Of a DNA stretch of 64,000 nucleotides, positions 34,305 to 46,252 are shown one piece after another. The position numbers and the translations under genes are program-made. Each line of letters starts with the position of its first letter. The stretch's first letter is position 1. Where the stretch lies: assembly GCA_040437565.1 (NCBI GenBank), contig JBDOQK010000042.1, forward strand, positions 1 to 64,000. Reading direction: 5' to 3'. The DNA is from Albugo candida. Lineage: Eukaryota > Oomycota > Peronosporomycetes > Albuginales. The notes under the pieces were generated by a model. The model had not been told where the DNA came from. It saw only the letters and a list, made by a program, of their open reading frames with translations, and did no database searches.

Positions 34305-37300
34305 ATGAGCCCAAATACTCAGAACGCGGTCGACGAACTCCTTGGCGAGAACAATTACTTTAGATGGGAGTTCAACGCGCGTATGAAGCTAATGAAGAAG
34401 AGTTTGCTGCATCATAGTCACTTAGCGAAGATCCTGCAGCTTTGGCAATCTGTAAAGTCAACAACCTTAAAGCCTTCGCAATCATTTCAATGTCAATTAG
34501 CCCGAGTCTCCAGGAAATGATCAGAGGCGCTTGTACAGCCTCCCAGTTATGGGAGATTCTAAAGAAGTTTTACCTTCGAAATAGTATGCACGAGAGAGTA
34601 CGAAACCGGCGAAGACTTCATGAATTCCGAATGGAATAGAGTCAGAATATTATAGAATATTTTATGAAACTTGATGAATTATGCCTTTCGATGCAAGCTT
34701 GTGGGGATGTACTTAGCATGCATGAGCAAATAGTAATATTGCTTGGGAGTCTCTCGGATGAGTACGATCCCATTATTGAAATTATCGGAAATGCACAAGG
34801 GATAGATCTTTTCAAACAAAAGAAATGCTGCATCGGGAGTATGCACTATTGGTGAAATAAAAGACAAGAGAAATTGCTCTCAAAGCAAAAGCAATGAAGA
34901 AGTCGGATAGATTCAACGCAAAAAAATCTCTTCAAAAGACTTACAAATTCGAAGGTAAATGTTATCACTGTAACAAAGGTGGACATAAAAAGGCTGAATG
35001 TTAGAAAAATGTAAATCACAAGAAACAGTACGGTGAACAAGCATTCACAGTGTGTGAAGACATGGCTGAAGGTTGGCTGCTCGATAGTGGAGCAAGCTGT
35101 CATATGTGCCCATTCAAAGAAATGTTCAGTGAACTCCGACCACTCAAGAACCAAACATATATCTCTATTGCGAATGCAAACAAAGTTTCAGCAGGAGACA
35201 TTGGTACAGTTCCAGTTATTCTGAAAAACAAAATATCAATTCGTATTGAAAATGTACAATATGTACCAGATTTGGATCGCCGATTGCAATCTATTCCAGC
35301 ATTAGCAGAAAAAGAACTTAATGTCTCTTTTGGAAGAGGAGTTTGTGAAATTAAAGACAACGAACGATTTGTAACTCAAGTCACAAAAATGGGGAAGGTT
35401 TATGTGGTAGAGTGTGCTATAAATGAATTAGCACTTGTTAGCACTTCGGGTAAAGAGATACATGATCAACAATCATCAAGTTCCAGTGTATGGCATGTCC
35501 GGTTGGGACATTTACCTACCAAGCAAATTGAAGCTTTGTAGCACTGCGTTGATGGTTTCAAGATGAAAGATGAAATCGAAACGAGAAAGAGACGAAGAAG
35601 TCATTTGTGAAGGATGTATCAATGGAAATCGTTTTTGCACGCGTTCCCAAAGTCACGCTATGGTAAAAATCAAGTCCGATCTTCAACCTATAAATAGTGA
35701 CGTAATGGGACCAATGGAAACGAAATCTCAAGGTGGAGCAAGCTTATGGTAACTTGCATTGATGATTACTCTAGGTATGTAGTGTCATTCGACACAAATC
35801 TGAAGTGCTCGATCGGTCCTCAATTTCAAAGCAATGATGGAAAACCAACTAAATTCGAAAATTAAGTGTATCCGAACCGACAATGGTGGGGAATTTATCA
35901 ACACTCGATTTGCGAATATTTGTAAAAGTTCCGGTATTATGAACCAAACAACAGGTCCGTATTCGCCACAGAAAAATGGACTGGCTGAACGAATGAATCG
36001 GACCATTACGGAACGTGCGAGATCCATGATGAATCACATGCTAGTAAAGAAGAAGTGGTGGGCTGAAGCTATGAGTACCGCAGTTTACATCACCAATCGA
36101 GTTCCATGTGCCACCTACCCAGACAAGACACCATGCGAGATGTGTTTTGGGAGCAAACCATGTCTTACTTATGTATGCATATTTGGTGCCCGAGGTTTTG
36201 CTCACATTGAGAAATCACGACGGAGAAAGTTGGATAAGAAGGCGGTCAATGTATGTTACTCGGATGTTCGGACAATATGAAAGGATTCCGCGTATGGAAT
36301 TTTGAGTCGTAGAAAATCGAGATTACTCGTTTAGCGCAAATTCAAGAATTAGCCGAGACAAAATAAGTTCAGGTTGTTATTGGAGATAAATCATCCGAAC
36401 GAAATCGAAATGAATGTCAGTGTGACGAAGTAAGCGAACAAATACCGATCAGGACAATTCCGCATGTCGAGAGCATGGATGTAGATCCGACAGAAGCGTC
36501 AACAAATGCGAATGAAGATTTGACAAGATATTCGACTCAGGGGCAGTGTCGTTTGGCTGCTTATCAGACATCTCCCAACGTCGATATGGATTTTGCGGAA
36601 GACGATTTTAGCACTATTGAGGCCATTGTGCCCAGAGGAGACTGGATAACCTCGAAAGCTACCCGGTTTCTGGAAACCCTCAAGTTGGGCACGATGTCCA
36701 TCTGGCACTTCCACTAGGTCAATCGTTGCAAGCAATAGTACAAGTGGAATCGTCTACTTCTATCGTTCCAGTAAAAAATCTAATTCCATGAACTGTCCAT
36801 CTAAAAGATATCGTATCGAATACGAACAAGGGGATGCAGCGATAGAAGCTCCATCATCCTAGCAAGAGGCCGCGAAGTCACCTCAATCGGAATTATGGTA
36901 TACTGCAATTCAGGCCGATCTTCAAGCACTGAGCAAAAAACAAACGTGAACGGCTGTAACGAAAAAGGCTATCGGAACCAAATGGGTTTTTACAATTAAA
37001 CGAAACGAAGACGGTAAAGTTGAACGGTTTAAGCCAAGATTGGTGACATTTGGATATCGACAAACTTATGGTGTTGACTACACAGATACGTACTCCCCAG
37101 TCGCGAAGTGTACTCAATTCGTATTTTCCTTGCAATTTGCTGCCATCAAGGGCGTACGATTCATCAGTATGATGCTGATACGGCCTTTCTTAACGGTTAT
37201 CTGCAAAAAGATGTGTTCATCTATCCACCTCAAGGTGTTGAAAGCAAGCCAAACCAAATCTTCAAACTCAGTCGAAGTTATATGGACTTAAACAAGCAGA

Positions 37301-38343
37301 TGTGACTTGGTTCAAGACAAGATCAACTGTATTTGCTCAGATAGGGTTTCCAAAATGTCTATCAGGCTCATATATGTTTGTGCGCAAAGATTCCAAGTCA
37401 TGGGTTTATGTCAAATTATATGTCGATGACATGCTGATCGGAGCCAAAACCATCGACTCGATCAAGAAAGTTGCAAACGAACTTTCGAGTCACTTCAGTC
37501 TAAAATTCTGGGAAACGTGCGATTTAGCCTTGTTATTGAAGTGGAATACAAACAAGAACTGCGACAAATGAAGATCAGTCATGGAGCTTGCATACGAAGA
37601 ATGGTCGAGAAGTTCAACCAAGTAAACGCGAAGTCAGTGTTTAACCCAAATGTTCCGGGGCTTTGTTTAACGAAATCAGACGAAAAAGATTTGAGAATGG
37701 AAAACCGATCATATCGCTCACTTGTCGACTCTCTTCTGTACATCGCAATGGGCACAAGACCAGATATTGCTTTCACGGTTTGCCAGCTCATTCGACACCT
37801 GGAGCAACCAAGCAAACAATACTGGAATGCAGAAATCCGTGTTTTTGCCTTACCTGAAATCTACCGCAATGAGAGGAATATGTCATGAGGCTATGCCAGG
37901 AATTATCGACGTCAGTACTTACAGTGATGCGGATTGGGAAGCGACAAGGAGACAAGAAGATCAACCTCCGTTATAATGGTGATGATAAACAACTCTCCCG
38001 TGATATTCAAATCAAAACTACAGCAGAGTGTGGCTCTCAGCACAGCCGAAGCTGAGTACATTGCTATCTCGTTATGCATACAAGAAGTCATGTGGGTCAA
38101 AAATTCATTATCTTAGTCAAAGGTGAGGATCGATGATTCAGTGATCACTCATGAAGACAACCAAAGTTCAATTGCAATTGCCAACAACGATGGAGAGCAG
38201 AGTCGAGCGAAACATATCGACATACGGTACCATTTTGTCCGTGAATAAATAAAGGCCAAAACGATCAAGCTTTAATACATCGACACCAAGTTTTAGTTGG
38301 CTGATTTTCTGACCAAGCCAGTGCCGAAGAAGAAATTTGAATG
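34305..38343 (+). pseudogene. gag-pol of Copia 1 (broken)
   Basis: Parts appear in standard Copia order. The gag region is at 34305-35030 with a CX2CX4HX4C zinc knuckle (34960-35001). The aspartic protease has DSGAS at 35083-35097. The pre-integrase block HVRLGHLPT is near 35495. The integrase core has TDNGGEF near 35878 and NGLAERMNRT near 35970-36005. The reverse transcriptase runs from GTKWVFTIKRNEDGKVERF (near 36978) to the YVDDM active site (37418-37433). RNase H has TAEAEYIA near 38045. The order protease, integrase, RT, RNase H identifies Ty1/Copia as opposed to Ty3/Gypsy. It is a fossil with many interruptions and encodes no intact polyprotein. Confidence 0.88.
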
Positions 38344-38390
38344 ACTTCTGATTAAGTCCAACATCACGAATTTATCCTCCAAGGGGAGTA

Positions 38391-38574
38391 TTGAAGCTGA
38401 TGTCCTTAAACCAGTATGGAACACATCAGGCTAATCAACTTTCAGCTATTGGACAATAAATTTGTCGCTGTGGGCGTTTAATACGAGAAGGCTTAGACTA
38501 GCTAGTAAAGCGAACTAAGGACCTCCTACATTCAATATATCTTACTTTCCAAATTTTATCTAAAGCGCTCAAAA
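38391..38574 (+). repeat. 3' LTR of Copia 1
   Basis: This begins TTGAAGCTGATGTCC directly after the purine tract and ends CTCAAAA. It retains the uninterrupted TA target site of the Tc1-like insertion found in the 5' LTR. Confidence 0.85.
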
Positions 38575-40273
38575 TGTTAGTGCAAGTATACGAGTACCTG
38601 ATCCAATAAATCTAAACATGAGCATATCTGCAATCTTGCCAATACGTGGGAAGAGACTAATGTTGACCCGCCTGAAAGCTATTTCGCGTTGCAAGTCTAC
38701 GCTTCAGTATCAGGTCTCCTTTCCACGGTGGTGACTGCAGTAACTGCCAAATCGTAGACAAAAACATATTCAGAGCGCACAAATGCGGCTTCAATGGCAA
38801 CCACGGCAACTCTGTCACTATAATTTCGACATGCTACAATACATAAAACATTGCTCTCGTATAATATATTGTATGAATATGAACGTGAATGCTGCATGCA
38901 AAATACGTTTGTTTACATCAGCGACCGGCTACTTGGGCAACTGTTGCGAGCTTTTTGCTGTCATGTTTTTGGGTAACAAGAAGCTTAAAAACCAGTCAAG
39001 AAAGTGCATAGTCGCGCTACAAGCCAAATTATCACTCAATTAGTCCCTGCTTGCAGCGAATACTACGACGCTTTGATCCGCGCATTTAGCATATCGATTT
39101 CTAGAGTAAATGTATAATTCGGCACTCTGTTGATGACCACGTCGTCTTTGCACATTTATGGAGATTACTCGCATTCCATATTCGATAAAAAACGGGTAGG
39201 AGGACATGTATTCATTTAAGAAGAGGGTTTTGGAAAAGACGTGATTCGATGGGTTACTTGCTCCTTGTCAAACGCTATATGTATAGCGCCTGTGTCTGAA
39301 ATAAAGCTTACTTAGATCTAGCGTTACAATTGCACGCGAATTGCTCCCTTGAAGTCGGAGACGTTCGCGTTGACAACTGGCTTGCTTTTTTGTACTATAT
39401 TTCACCCTTCGCGGCCTGAAAATTGTGGATGAGATGAATCTCAAAAATTAAGTGCCTACAGTTGCTGACTTCACTATCCAATGTAGTTGTGCTAATCGAT
39501 GGCAAGAGGTTTAACCCATCTGATGTGTCAGCAGGGAGCCATTTAGCGAGCTGAAATAGGTGAATAGTTTCAAGGAATTGACCAAGGGTACGACATACAA
39601 AATTCTTACTCAAGGTATCGTGCCGATCATGGGTCATGGGCAAACCAGTATAACTAAATTGTTCATCTGTGGATTACATGAGGATTACTTTACAGTGCTT
39701 AACTTAGATGCGAGCCTCAGTACTGACGCAGCCATATTTATTGACTGGTGAAGCAGAGGTACTGAATCGATTGTCTCATGAAACGTTTTGTAGTTGGCGG
39801 ATGCCAACCAAATGAAGTGCGTGGACAATTATCTATCTACTTCGATACGAAGCAGTACACACCATTTCCTTTTTCCAATCTTTGATATGAGATCCTCAAG
39901 TAGCGAGAGTATCAGTTGTAATAGTTTTAAGATGTTTAGGATTTAGCTTCGCGCTTTAGGCTCGTTACGTTTAATAATATTATTAGATATGTAGCATTCC
40001 TTCCTTTTGATTTTTTTCAATTTCTTTCTGCATAAAGAAGCATTTGTATGTGAAATATGGGGCGTAGCCAGCGTGACAGAAATAGCAAACTTTTCCTTAT
40101 CGTCTATATGCAAAGAAGCATGAAAGAACGAAATACAATACTCTTTAGGTAAGAAGCGTATCGGCGAAGTTGGAGTATCCCCTCCGCTTTATAGATGGAA
40201 CAAAAGTCAATCAACAAAAAGTTTGGTCATAATTCCCTCAATCATTGTATAAGTGAAGTTTCACCTACGTTTC
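38575..40273. other. No recognisable gene
   Basis: A minus-strand frame at 39395-39643 (with LGQFLETIHLFQLAKWLPA) is mildly protein-like but has no motif or fixed start. Otherwise only short frames are seen. Confidence 0.35.
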
Positions 40274-40924
40274 TTATATAAAGCTCACAAAAAATTTTTC
40301 CTGTTGCTTATTGAGTTGAACGTTGTACAAGCTCATTGCATGGGGATTGAAAATCACAGTTCCATGACACGTTCCTTGTATAATAATCTCTTTCTTGACA
40401 CCACGACATATCTTTTCGTTCTTCTGTTCTGTCCCTATTACGAGGCATAAGTTGATATTATCTTCCACCTTATTGAATTTTTCAAAAATGAACGGTGGAA
40501 CAACAAGATTCGTTTCGGTTATGTCAAACATAACAAATAAGGCACCTTGACCTTCAGAATTAATGGATACATCCATTGTCTGGACTACCCACTCCTCGCC
40601 ACCAATATTTGAACTCGTTATCGTAGCGGGGCTTGACGCATCTGTAGTCAACCATAATTGATCAAGTCGAAAGGAAGCAAAAAATTGAGGACAATTATTA
40701 CCATTGCAAACCGGTCTGATGTCAATTACCTTTTTCTTTATGTTTTCTGTACAGTAAAGTAAAATTATCTTCTTTGTGGCGAGCACAGCAACAAAATTAG
40801 TCTGCTGACTCACTTTGGGTGCTTGCAATCGGCAAGTCAAAACCGGTGGAAGCTCGCACTGTTCGCCATATGAAAATAAAGATGTTGCTTTATGAAGCAT
40901 GTAAATGATCAGTGATATTTTCAT
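40274..40924 (-). CDS. Predicted secreted cysteine-rich protein
   Basis: The first ATG of this long minus frame is at 40924; upstream apparent starts are TTG, so I use 40924. That gives 216 residues to the stop at 40274-40276, uninterrupted. The N-terminus (MKISLIIYMLHKATSLFSYG) looks like a signal peptide, with cleavage likely near residue 20. The mature part has eight cysteines (in EQCELPP, LTCRL, LYCTEN, PVCNGNNC, NLCLV, ICRG, GTCHG), enough for four disulfides. No transmembrane segment or RXLR motif is seen, and the strict CHXC pattern of white-rust effectors is absent (CHGT instead). It is the longest clean non-transposon frame in the window. A host gene for a secreted, possibly effector-type protein is my inference; the family is not recognised. 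Confidence 0.6.
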   Translation of the reverse strand: MKISLIIYMLHKATSLFSYGEQCELPPVLTCRLQAPKVSQQTNFVAVLATKKIILLYCTENIKKKVIDIRPVCNGNNCPQFFASFRLDQLWLTTDASSPATITSSNIGGEEWVVQTMDVSINSEGQGALFVMFDITETNLVVPPFIFEKFNKVEDNINLCLVIGTEQKNEKICRGVKKEIIIQGTCHGTVIFNPHAMSLYNVQLNKQQEKFFVSFI

Positions 40925-43900
40925 AGTGGCGGATTCGAGTTTTGGAGCGGAGGTAATTTGGGAAACCAGAAGGAGACTTTTAGGATAGGAAACCGCTGTA
41001 GAAGGTATAAGGAGTTGTCCGGTCTTGTCTAAGAACATTCGAGAACAATTCTTAAAAGTTCTCAACGTTGCCGGATCAGATTTATCATGTTTTCGTGGTC
41101 ATGCGATATTCAAACCGTCACCAATCATCGTCTAGAATAGGGAAAACGTTGCACTGATTCATGAAGCACACACCTAGACGCACACACCTAGACGCACACA
41201 CCTATAAAAATAGTTCTGTGGTCTGCTAATTCCGTGTGATGCAATACGAGTTCTCTCACAATGCATGACGTATTCTATAAGCAGACAATTTTCCCATTAC
41301 TAAATAATAAATTGGACAAACGCTTTCACTATTCTCGAATCAGATATTATATTTGCGAGGTGGTAAGACATTCATCCTATCGTAAAGAATAAAGAAACGT
41401 TGCCTTGTTTCACGTCGCATAAAAGTATCTCCTTTGAAGCGTATATAATGTTTTGCTAATTCCGTTGTCTCACAATCGGTAGGTATTCTACAAGTAGGTA
41501 ATCATTTTCATCACTGGGAGCTAGTTGTACAACCTTAAACCATGATGTGAGGAACACCGTGATGGAAATCAAATGTATCAGATGAAAGATTATACACATG
41601 GAAAGGTTTGAACAATCCTAGCATCATCTAAAAACTTTGCATCTATCTTCTATAGCGGTTATGAATAGAATGTGCATGATGTACTCGCGTACAGGTACCA
41701 AGATAGATATTACGCTGATTTGTTGACTGCTTAACCAACAGTATCACCAGAATGTTGGACAATATAACGAGAGCAATCTCAAGCAATAACTGCTTGTAAT
41801 TTTTGTACACTCGATGCCAACGACATTACCTCGCCCCTCTACGTTTGCTTTTTCTAGATGCCAGCCGATCTCGTTTCCATGAAACTATCGATGTGAAATA
41901 CCTGCTTTGCGGCACCAAAGCATAGAAAAACCAAAGACTATGGGTCCTGTCTTATTGTTTTCATTCTGGTGTCCCGATCACGTTCTAATTAACGAGTACA
42001 CATGGCGTCGAGTTCCTAGGTATGCATCGTATACATTTGGTCGACCTAAAGTATGTTTATGCGATACTCCGTCAAGCTCTCACCAAGCAGATATGGATTA
42101 AGCGGTTAGTCTCATAAAAATCCCATTTATCAACAGTTAACAGAGTCCTGCATACTTATTCTATCTATAACTGTCTTAAAATAGGCATACACATAACTGC
42201 TTTGAAGTCTCGTGAACTCGGATCGAATACCTCTGATGCTGTCACGCCTTAATCCAGGGAGGCACATTTGACTATAAAGCTGGTACATCGTTCCGAATAT
42301 CGGTGGTATAGAAGTGAACATTAGACTTCTCTTCCAAAGATGCCGCATCCTATTTGCTCACAAATGGTCTTGAAAGTAAGGCATTTTCTTCTGGTGGCTT
42401 TACGTCATCGCTTTTTACACTTCAATTACCGCAACACAATAATGCTACGATTAGGATGATGGTAATCGCGAATCAAGCGACATAGGGTAAGATGAAAATA
42501 TTTTCTAATGAGCAAGATCAACCCTTCCGCACTCGAGAATAATATCCCTAGAAAGAGGAAATCCAAATGCATCTTAAAGAATTCTCATTGTTCATCTGCG
42601 AACGATATGTGCCATCAGGAAGAACCTTTTTTATTAGTGCGCAGAGATAAACGGGATTGGCTTGGGTATCAAGTGATTAGTAGAACTGTTGGAGGCGTTC
42701 TAGTCTCAAGAGAGATATTATTGCATTTCTTGTGATTGCAGTGCTTGTGGATTTTTAAGACATTGCCGAAATTGTGATGGATCGTTGTCTACGACGACAA
42801 GAGTGTTTGTACTTTGGTGAGACAAGCGACGCTTAAGTGTGATATCTAATATAGCACAATGCTAGATCTTTTGAGTGATCTACTGGAAAAAGTATACCAT
42901 TGTAAGATTATCATTATAGGCCATCAAACAGGCTCCACTAAACCATTCATAGAAGTGCTCTTGATTGAGGAGAACGATGCCGATGCCAATTACCATCTCT
43001 TAATCCACTGACCGATGAAACAATCTGTCAAGTTATCTTCGACCAAACTATGGTCAAGTGATCTCGGGTGGTTGTGATCCACTGAAAGATAACAACTGCT
43101 TCTTATCTCGCAGTAGAATTTTGGCGAAAAAACTGGGATGAACTGACTGGCAAGCAGTGCTTCTTTGGAAGAGAAGGGTACATTTAGAACTCAGGTTCCA
43201 CCTAATTGCAATCGGTGACGATAACGAAGGAGCGTTCCTCTGTTCATACCTTCGGAGATAAACATATCTCGAAACAAATTGTCATGTCTTCGCCAGATTA
43301 GAGCTATGACAGCGGACATAGATATATCCGATCAAGAGTCATCAATGTTCACCTCTCCTCCAAATTCCACACCACCTGTATCTCACTTTTTTAGAACCGT
43401 CTCCAACAGCATTAGTTCATCTCGATGTGGCCATAAAGCTCGTTTCGTCCCCGAGAAACATCAACATGTAGAGTCATGTCGACCAATGATTTCGAAAGCA
43501 TCACATCATCCCTACCCTGGTAGGGAATAAGGAGGTATTTTTGCGTGCGCGTATGAATGGAGAAATAATAGATTGAAGCAGTTGTTAATACTGTGCAGTG
43601 TTCCACACTTTTCTACGTTAACTGCTCTAAGTAAAAGCTTTTAATACAGTTGCGTAGATCTCACTGCACATTCTTGATGTCTGCACTGGTCGCGAGGTTT
43701 CCAATATACAAATGGATGGCGAATGACCCGTTTATTTGGATTCTTCACAAAATCAGAGCCCTCGCAGATTATGTACGGCGAAGCACAAATAAATGAAGTC
43801 GAGTCTCAGCGTGAGAGAAAGAACAGGGTACAGCGATCGACTTGATGAGCAGATACAGAAAATATAACCGACATCCCACCCTCACCAGACAACATTACAT

Positions 43901-44321
43901 CATGTTGGATATCATCGTAGTCGACTGTAGGTGCCATTTCTTGAGATCAATAAAGATAAAAAATATGAATCTGGTAAAATGAAGAGATTTTGGTTCATTA
44001 AATTTGAAAAAAAAGATATTGAAGGCCATTTCTTTGAAAAAAACATGACTCAAAGTTGAAGAGTAAGATACATTTGACGGGGCGAAATGATGCAATCCAA
44101 GACCAAGTTATAAAGATACAATCAGATGCATCCCTTTCTGTTTCCGAAAAGAGCAAAACCCATCTGAGTACATCTTTTATCACGAGGATGTTAAGCCTTC
44201 TGATGAAGCTCAGTACCTGTTTTCAACCAGGCTTTTTGGACTTGAATACTCAATACCTCGGTCTTGAGCCTCAGCTTCATATAAAACGCGTTAGATACGA
44301 TACTATCAGGGACAGCATCAA
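40925..44321. other. No recognisable gene
   Basis: Several small ATG frames exist (for example minus 42348-42130, 72 codons; plus 43279-43530, 83 codons, Ser/Pro-rich), but none shows a motif. A frame at 44056-44321 running into the Copia 3 LTR starts with TTG and is unconvincing. Confidence 0.35.
41168..41209. repeat. Short tandem repeat, 14-base unit
   Basis: About three head-to-tail copies of ACACACCTAGACGC, the last one incomplete. Confidence 0.75.
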
Positions 44322-44606
44322 TGTTAGAAGAGATCTTTTCACGATAGTTCGTCATGGGTTTGTGCGTCAACTGCAAGAACCATCACAGGTAAAGTCCGAC
44401 CTCACCTGAAAGGTTGGTTTAGTGGCAACGTGACAGATGGGAGGATGTGAGACGGTCACCACGTGATACCAGATGGACGACATACTCAAGTTTGTAATGC
44501 CGCTGCGCATGCATGTTGTAGTGTTAACAAAGAAGATTAAAGCTAAATATATTTTACTTGAACTTCTACCTCTATTGCGACAAGTGCAATTCAAATACTG
44601 GCAACA
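44322..44606 (+). repeat. 5' LTR of Copia 3
   Basis: This LTR of 285 bases starts TGTTAGAAG and ends CAACA, followed by a primer-binding-site-like GGTTATGATGCC. The boundaries agree with those of the Copia 2 LTR. Confidence 0.78.
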
Positions 44607-45084
44607 GGTTATGATGCCAAACGATCGTGGTGGTCGATGGTCGTATCCTGATCTTCGACTAACAATCAGAAGAAAAGTCGGCAGTTCCCGTGGCGATACT
44701 AGACAAGGTGGTCGCCATGCTTGGTGGTTTGTCAGAGCGAATCTGTCGGATGAAATCCTCGCATAACGGACAAGTCAACCGACATCGCAAGGAATCTGCG
44801 AAGTCAACCACTTTTGGTTCGGTTTTTGGATCTGCGGCAGGTATGAACCTTCGGAATCTGGAGCATTTCTCTCCTTCCAGGCGTTGAACGAATGTCTCGC
44901 CGACCACCTGCTTTGATGCCCAACGACCAACTTATGCTGGGGATATGCTCGACCCACAGGCTCAGGTCGATGACAACTATGAAATGGGTCAAAGACCTGA
45001 TGCTAGCTTTCATGGGAAGGGTACACCTGAAGGAGTATACCCAGGTATGCGTATACCCTGTCCGGTTTATTACCAGCCTGGGAA

Positions 45085-45184
45085 NNNNNNNNNNNNNNNN
45101 NNNNNNNNNNNNNNNNNNNNNNNNNNNNNNNNNNNNNNNNNNNNNNNNNNNNNNNNNNNNNNNNNNNNNNNNNNNNNNNNNNNN
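45085..45184. other. Assembly gap (100 N)
   Basis: Exactly 100 N inside Copia 3. The flanks are not duplicated, so its true size and content are unknown. Confidence 0.95.
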
Positions 45185-45340
45185 TATCGATATTTGCCTC
45201 AAGTTTATGTTTCACCGGACTCACGCCAAGCTCGTGCAGCGAAGTTTTGTCAAGTCTGATGCTATGATGGCGGATCTATTGATGAAGGCACTACCAGCAC
45301 CAAAGATCTCGGGCCTGCGTGGTATGTTCGAGTTGAAGGG

Positions 45341-45601
45341 TTTGCGCGCCAACTGCAAGAACCATCACAGGTAAATTCTTACCTCACCTAAAAGGCTGCT
45401 TTGGTGGCAACGCGACAGATGGGAGGAAGAGAGACGGTCACTACGTGGTACCAGACGGAAGTCATGTGAAACGTGACGTAGTCAAGTTTGAAATGCCGTT
45501 GCACATACATGTTGTAGTGTTAACATACAAGGTTAATGCTAAATATATTTACTTGTACTTCTACCTCTATTGCAACAAGTGCAAGTCAAATAATTCCAAC
45601 A
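45341..45601 (+). repeat. 3' LTR-like copy of Copia 3
   Basis: This matches the 5' LTR from its CAACTGCAAGAACCATCACA segment to the CCAACA end, with many substitutions, and is followed by the ATCAA duplication. Confidence 0.75.
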
Positions 45602-46252
45602 ATCAAAAAGTTCGAAGACACGTACTTGACGTATTAAAGCTCCCCGTGTGTGAATTAATAAAATATCGAACTAGTAGATGCTCCTCTCGGTTTCCGGAGA
45701 AAGTACGGTGAGATGTTGATGAAGCAAGTTCTCAACCAATCAAGCCAAAATTGAATAGGTCTACATCAGATTATGCAGGTTATTTCATGTATTAAAATCT
45801 CAGAAATAAATAGAGAGANNNNNNNNNNNNNNNNNNNNNNNNNNNNNNNNNNNNNNNNNNNNNNNNNNNNNNNNNNNNNNNNNNNNNNNNNNNNNNNNNN
45901 NNNNNNNNNNNNNNNNNNAGTTTGAAATGCCGTTGCACATACATGTTGTAGTGTTAACATACAAGGTTAATGCTAAATATATTTTACTTGTACTTCTACC
46001 TCTATTGCAACAAGTGCAATTCAAATAATTCCAACAATCAAAAAGTTCAAAGCCACGTACTTGACGTATTAAAGCTCCCCGTGTGTAAATTAATAAAATA
46101 TCGAACTAGTAGATGCTTCTTCTCAGTTTCCGGAAGAAGTACGGTGAGATGTTGATGAAGCAAGTTCTCAACCAATCAAGCCAAAATTGAATAGGTCTAC
46201 ATCAGATTATGCAGGTTATTTCATGTATTAAAATCTCAGAAATAAATAGAGA
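45485..46252. repeat. Gap (45819-45918) with near-identical 334-base flanks
   Basis: Bases 45485-45818 match about 45919-46252 with a few single-base differences and a one-base indel. The repeated part includes the end of the Copia 3 3' LTR and host flank, so both haplotypes carry the insertion. Confidence 0.88.

Larger units (their letters stand above)
30940..38574 (+). mobile_element. Ty1/Copia retrotransposon fossil (Copia 1)
   Basis: This is a full-span Copia element on the plus strand, with LTRs of about 182 bases at both ends and gag-pol order preserved between them. The 5' LTR is split by a Tc1-like transposon (31053-34228). The primer-binding-site-like GGTCATGAGCCC follows the 5' LTR at 34301, and a polypurine tract (AAGGGGAG, 38381-38388) precedes the 3' LTR. 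The two LTRs differ at about 19 of 182 positions by eye, so the insertion is old. The element is broken, with roughly ten or more interruptions. The start of its LTR is present in both haplotype copies at the gap 30605-30704. Target-site duplication could not be identified. Confidence 0.88.
44322..45601 (+). mobile_element. Ty1/Copia retrotransposon fossil (Copia 3)
   Basis: A short element has a 5' LTR (44322-44606), a gag-like interior, a gap (45085-45184), the tail of RNase H (LLMKALPAP, near 45278-45305) and a 3' LTR copy ending at 45601. The 5-base sequence ATCAA lies directly outside both ends (44317-44321 and 45602-45606), a clear target-site duplication. LTRs and RNase H tail match Copia 2 at 10242-12031. 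The LTRs differ at more than a tenth of positions, so it is old. It is far from complete. Confidence 0.85.

Noticed and set aside
34673-35360. Minus-strand frames within the Copia 1 gag and protease region
   Set aside because: They lie opposite recognisable plus-strand zinc-knuckle and protease motifs, so they are shadows.
40274-41065. Longer 263-codon version of the secreted-protein frame
   Set aside because: The upstream start is TTG. The first ATG (40924) also places a signal-peptide-like segment at the N-terminus, so the shorter form is preferred.
44056-44409. 118-codon frame leading into the Copia 3 LTR, considered as a host gene disrupted by the insertion
   Set aside because: It starts with TTG, the last third is LTR sequence, and the part before the LTR shows no motif or splice signal.
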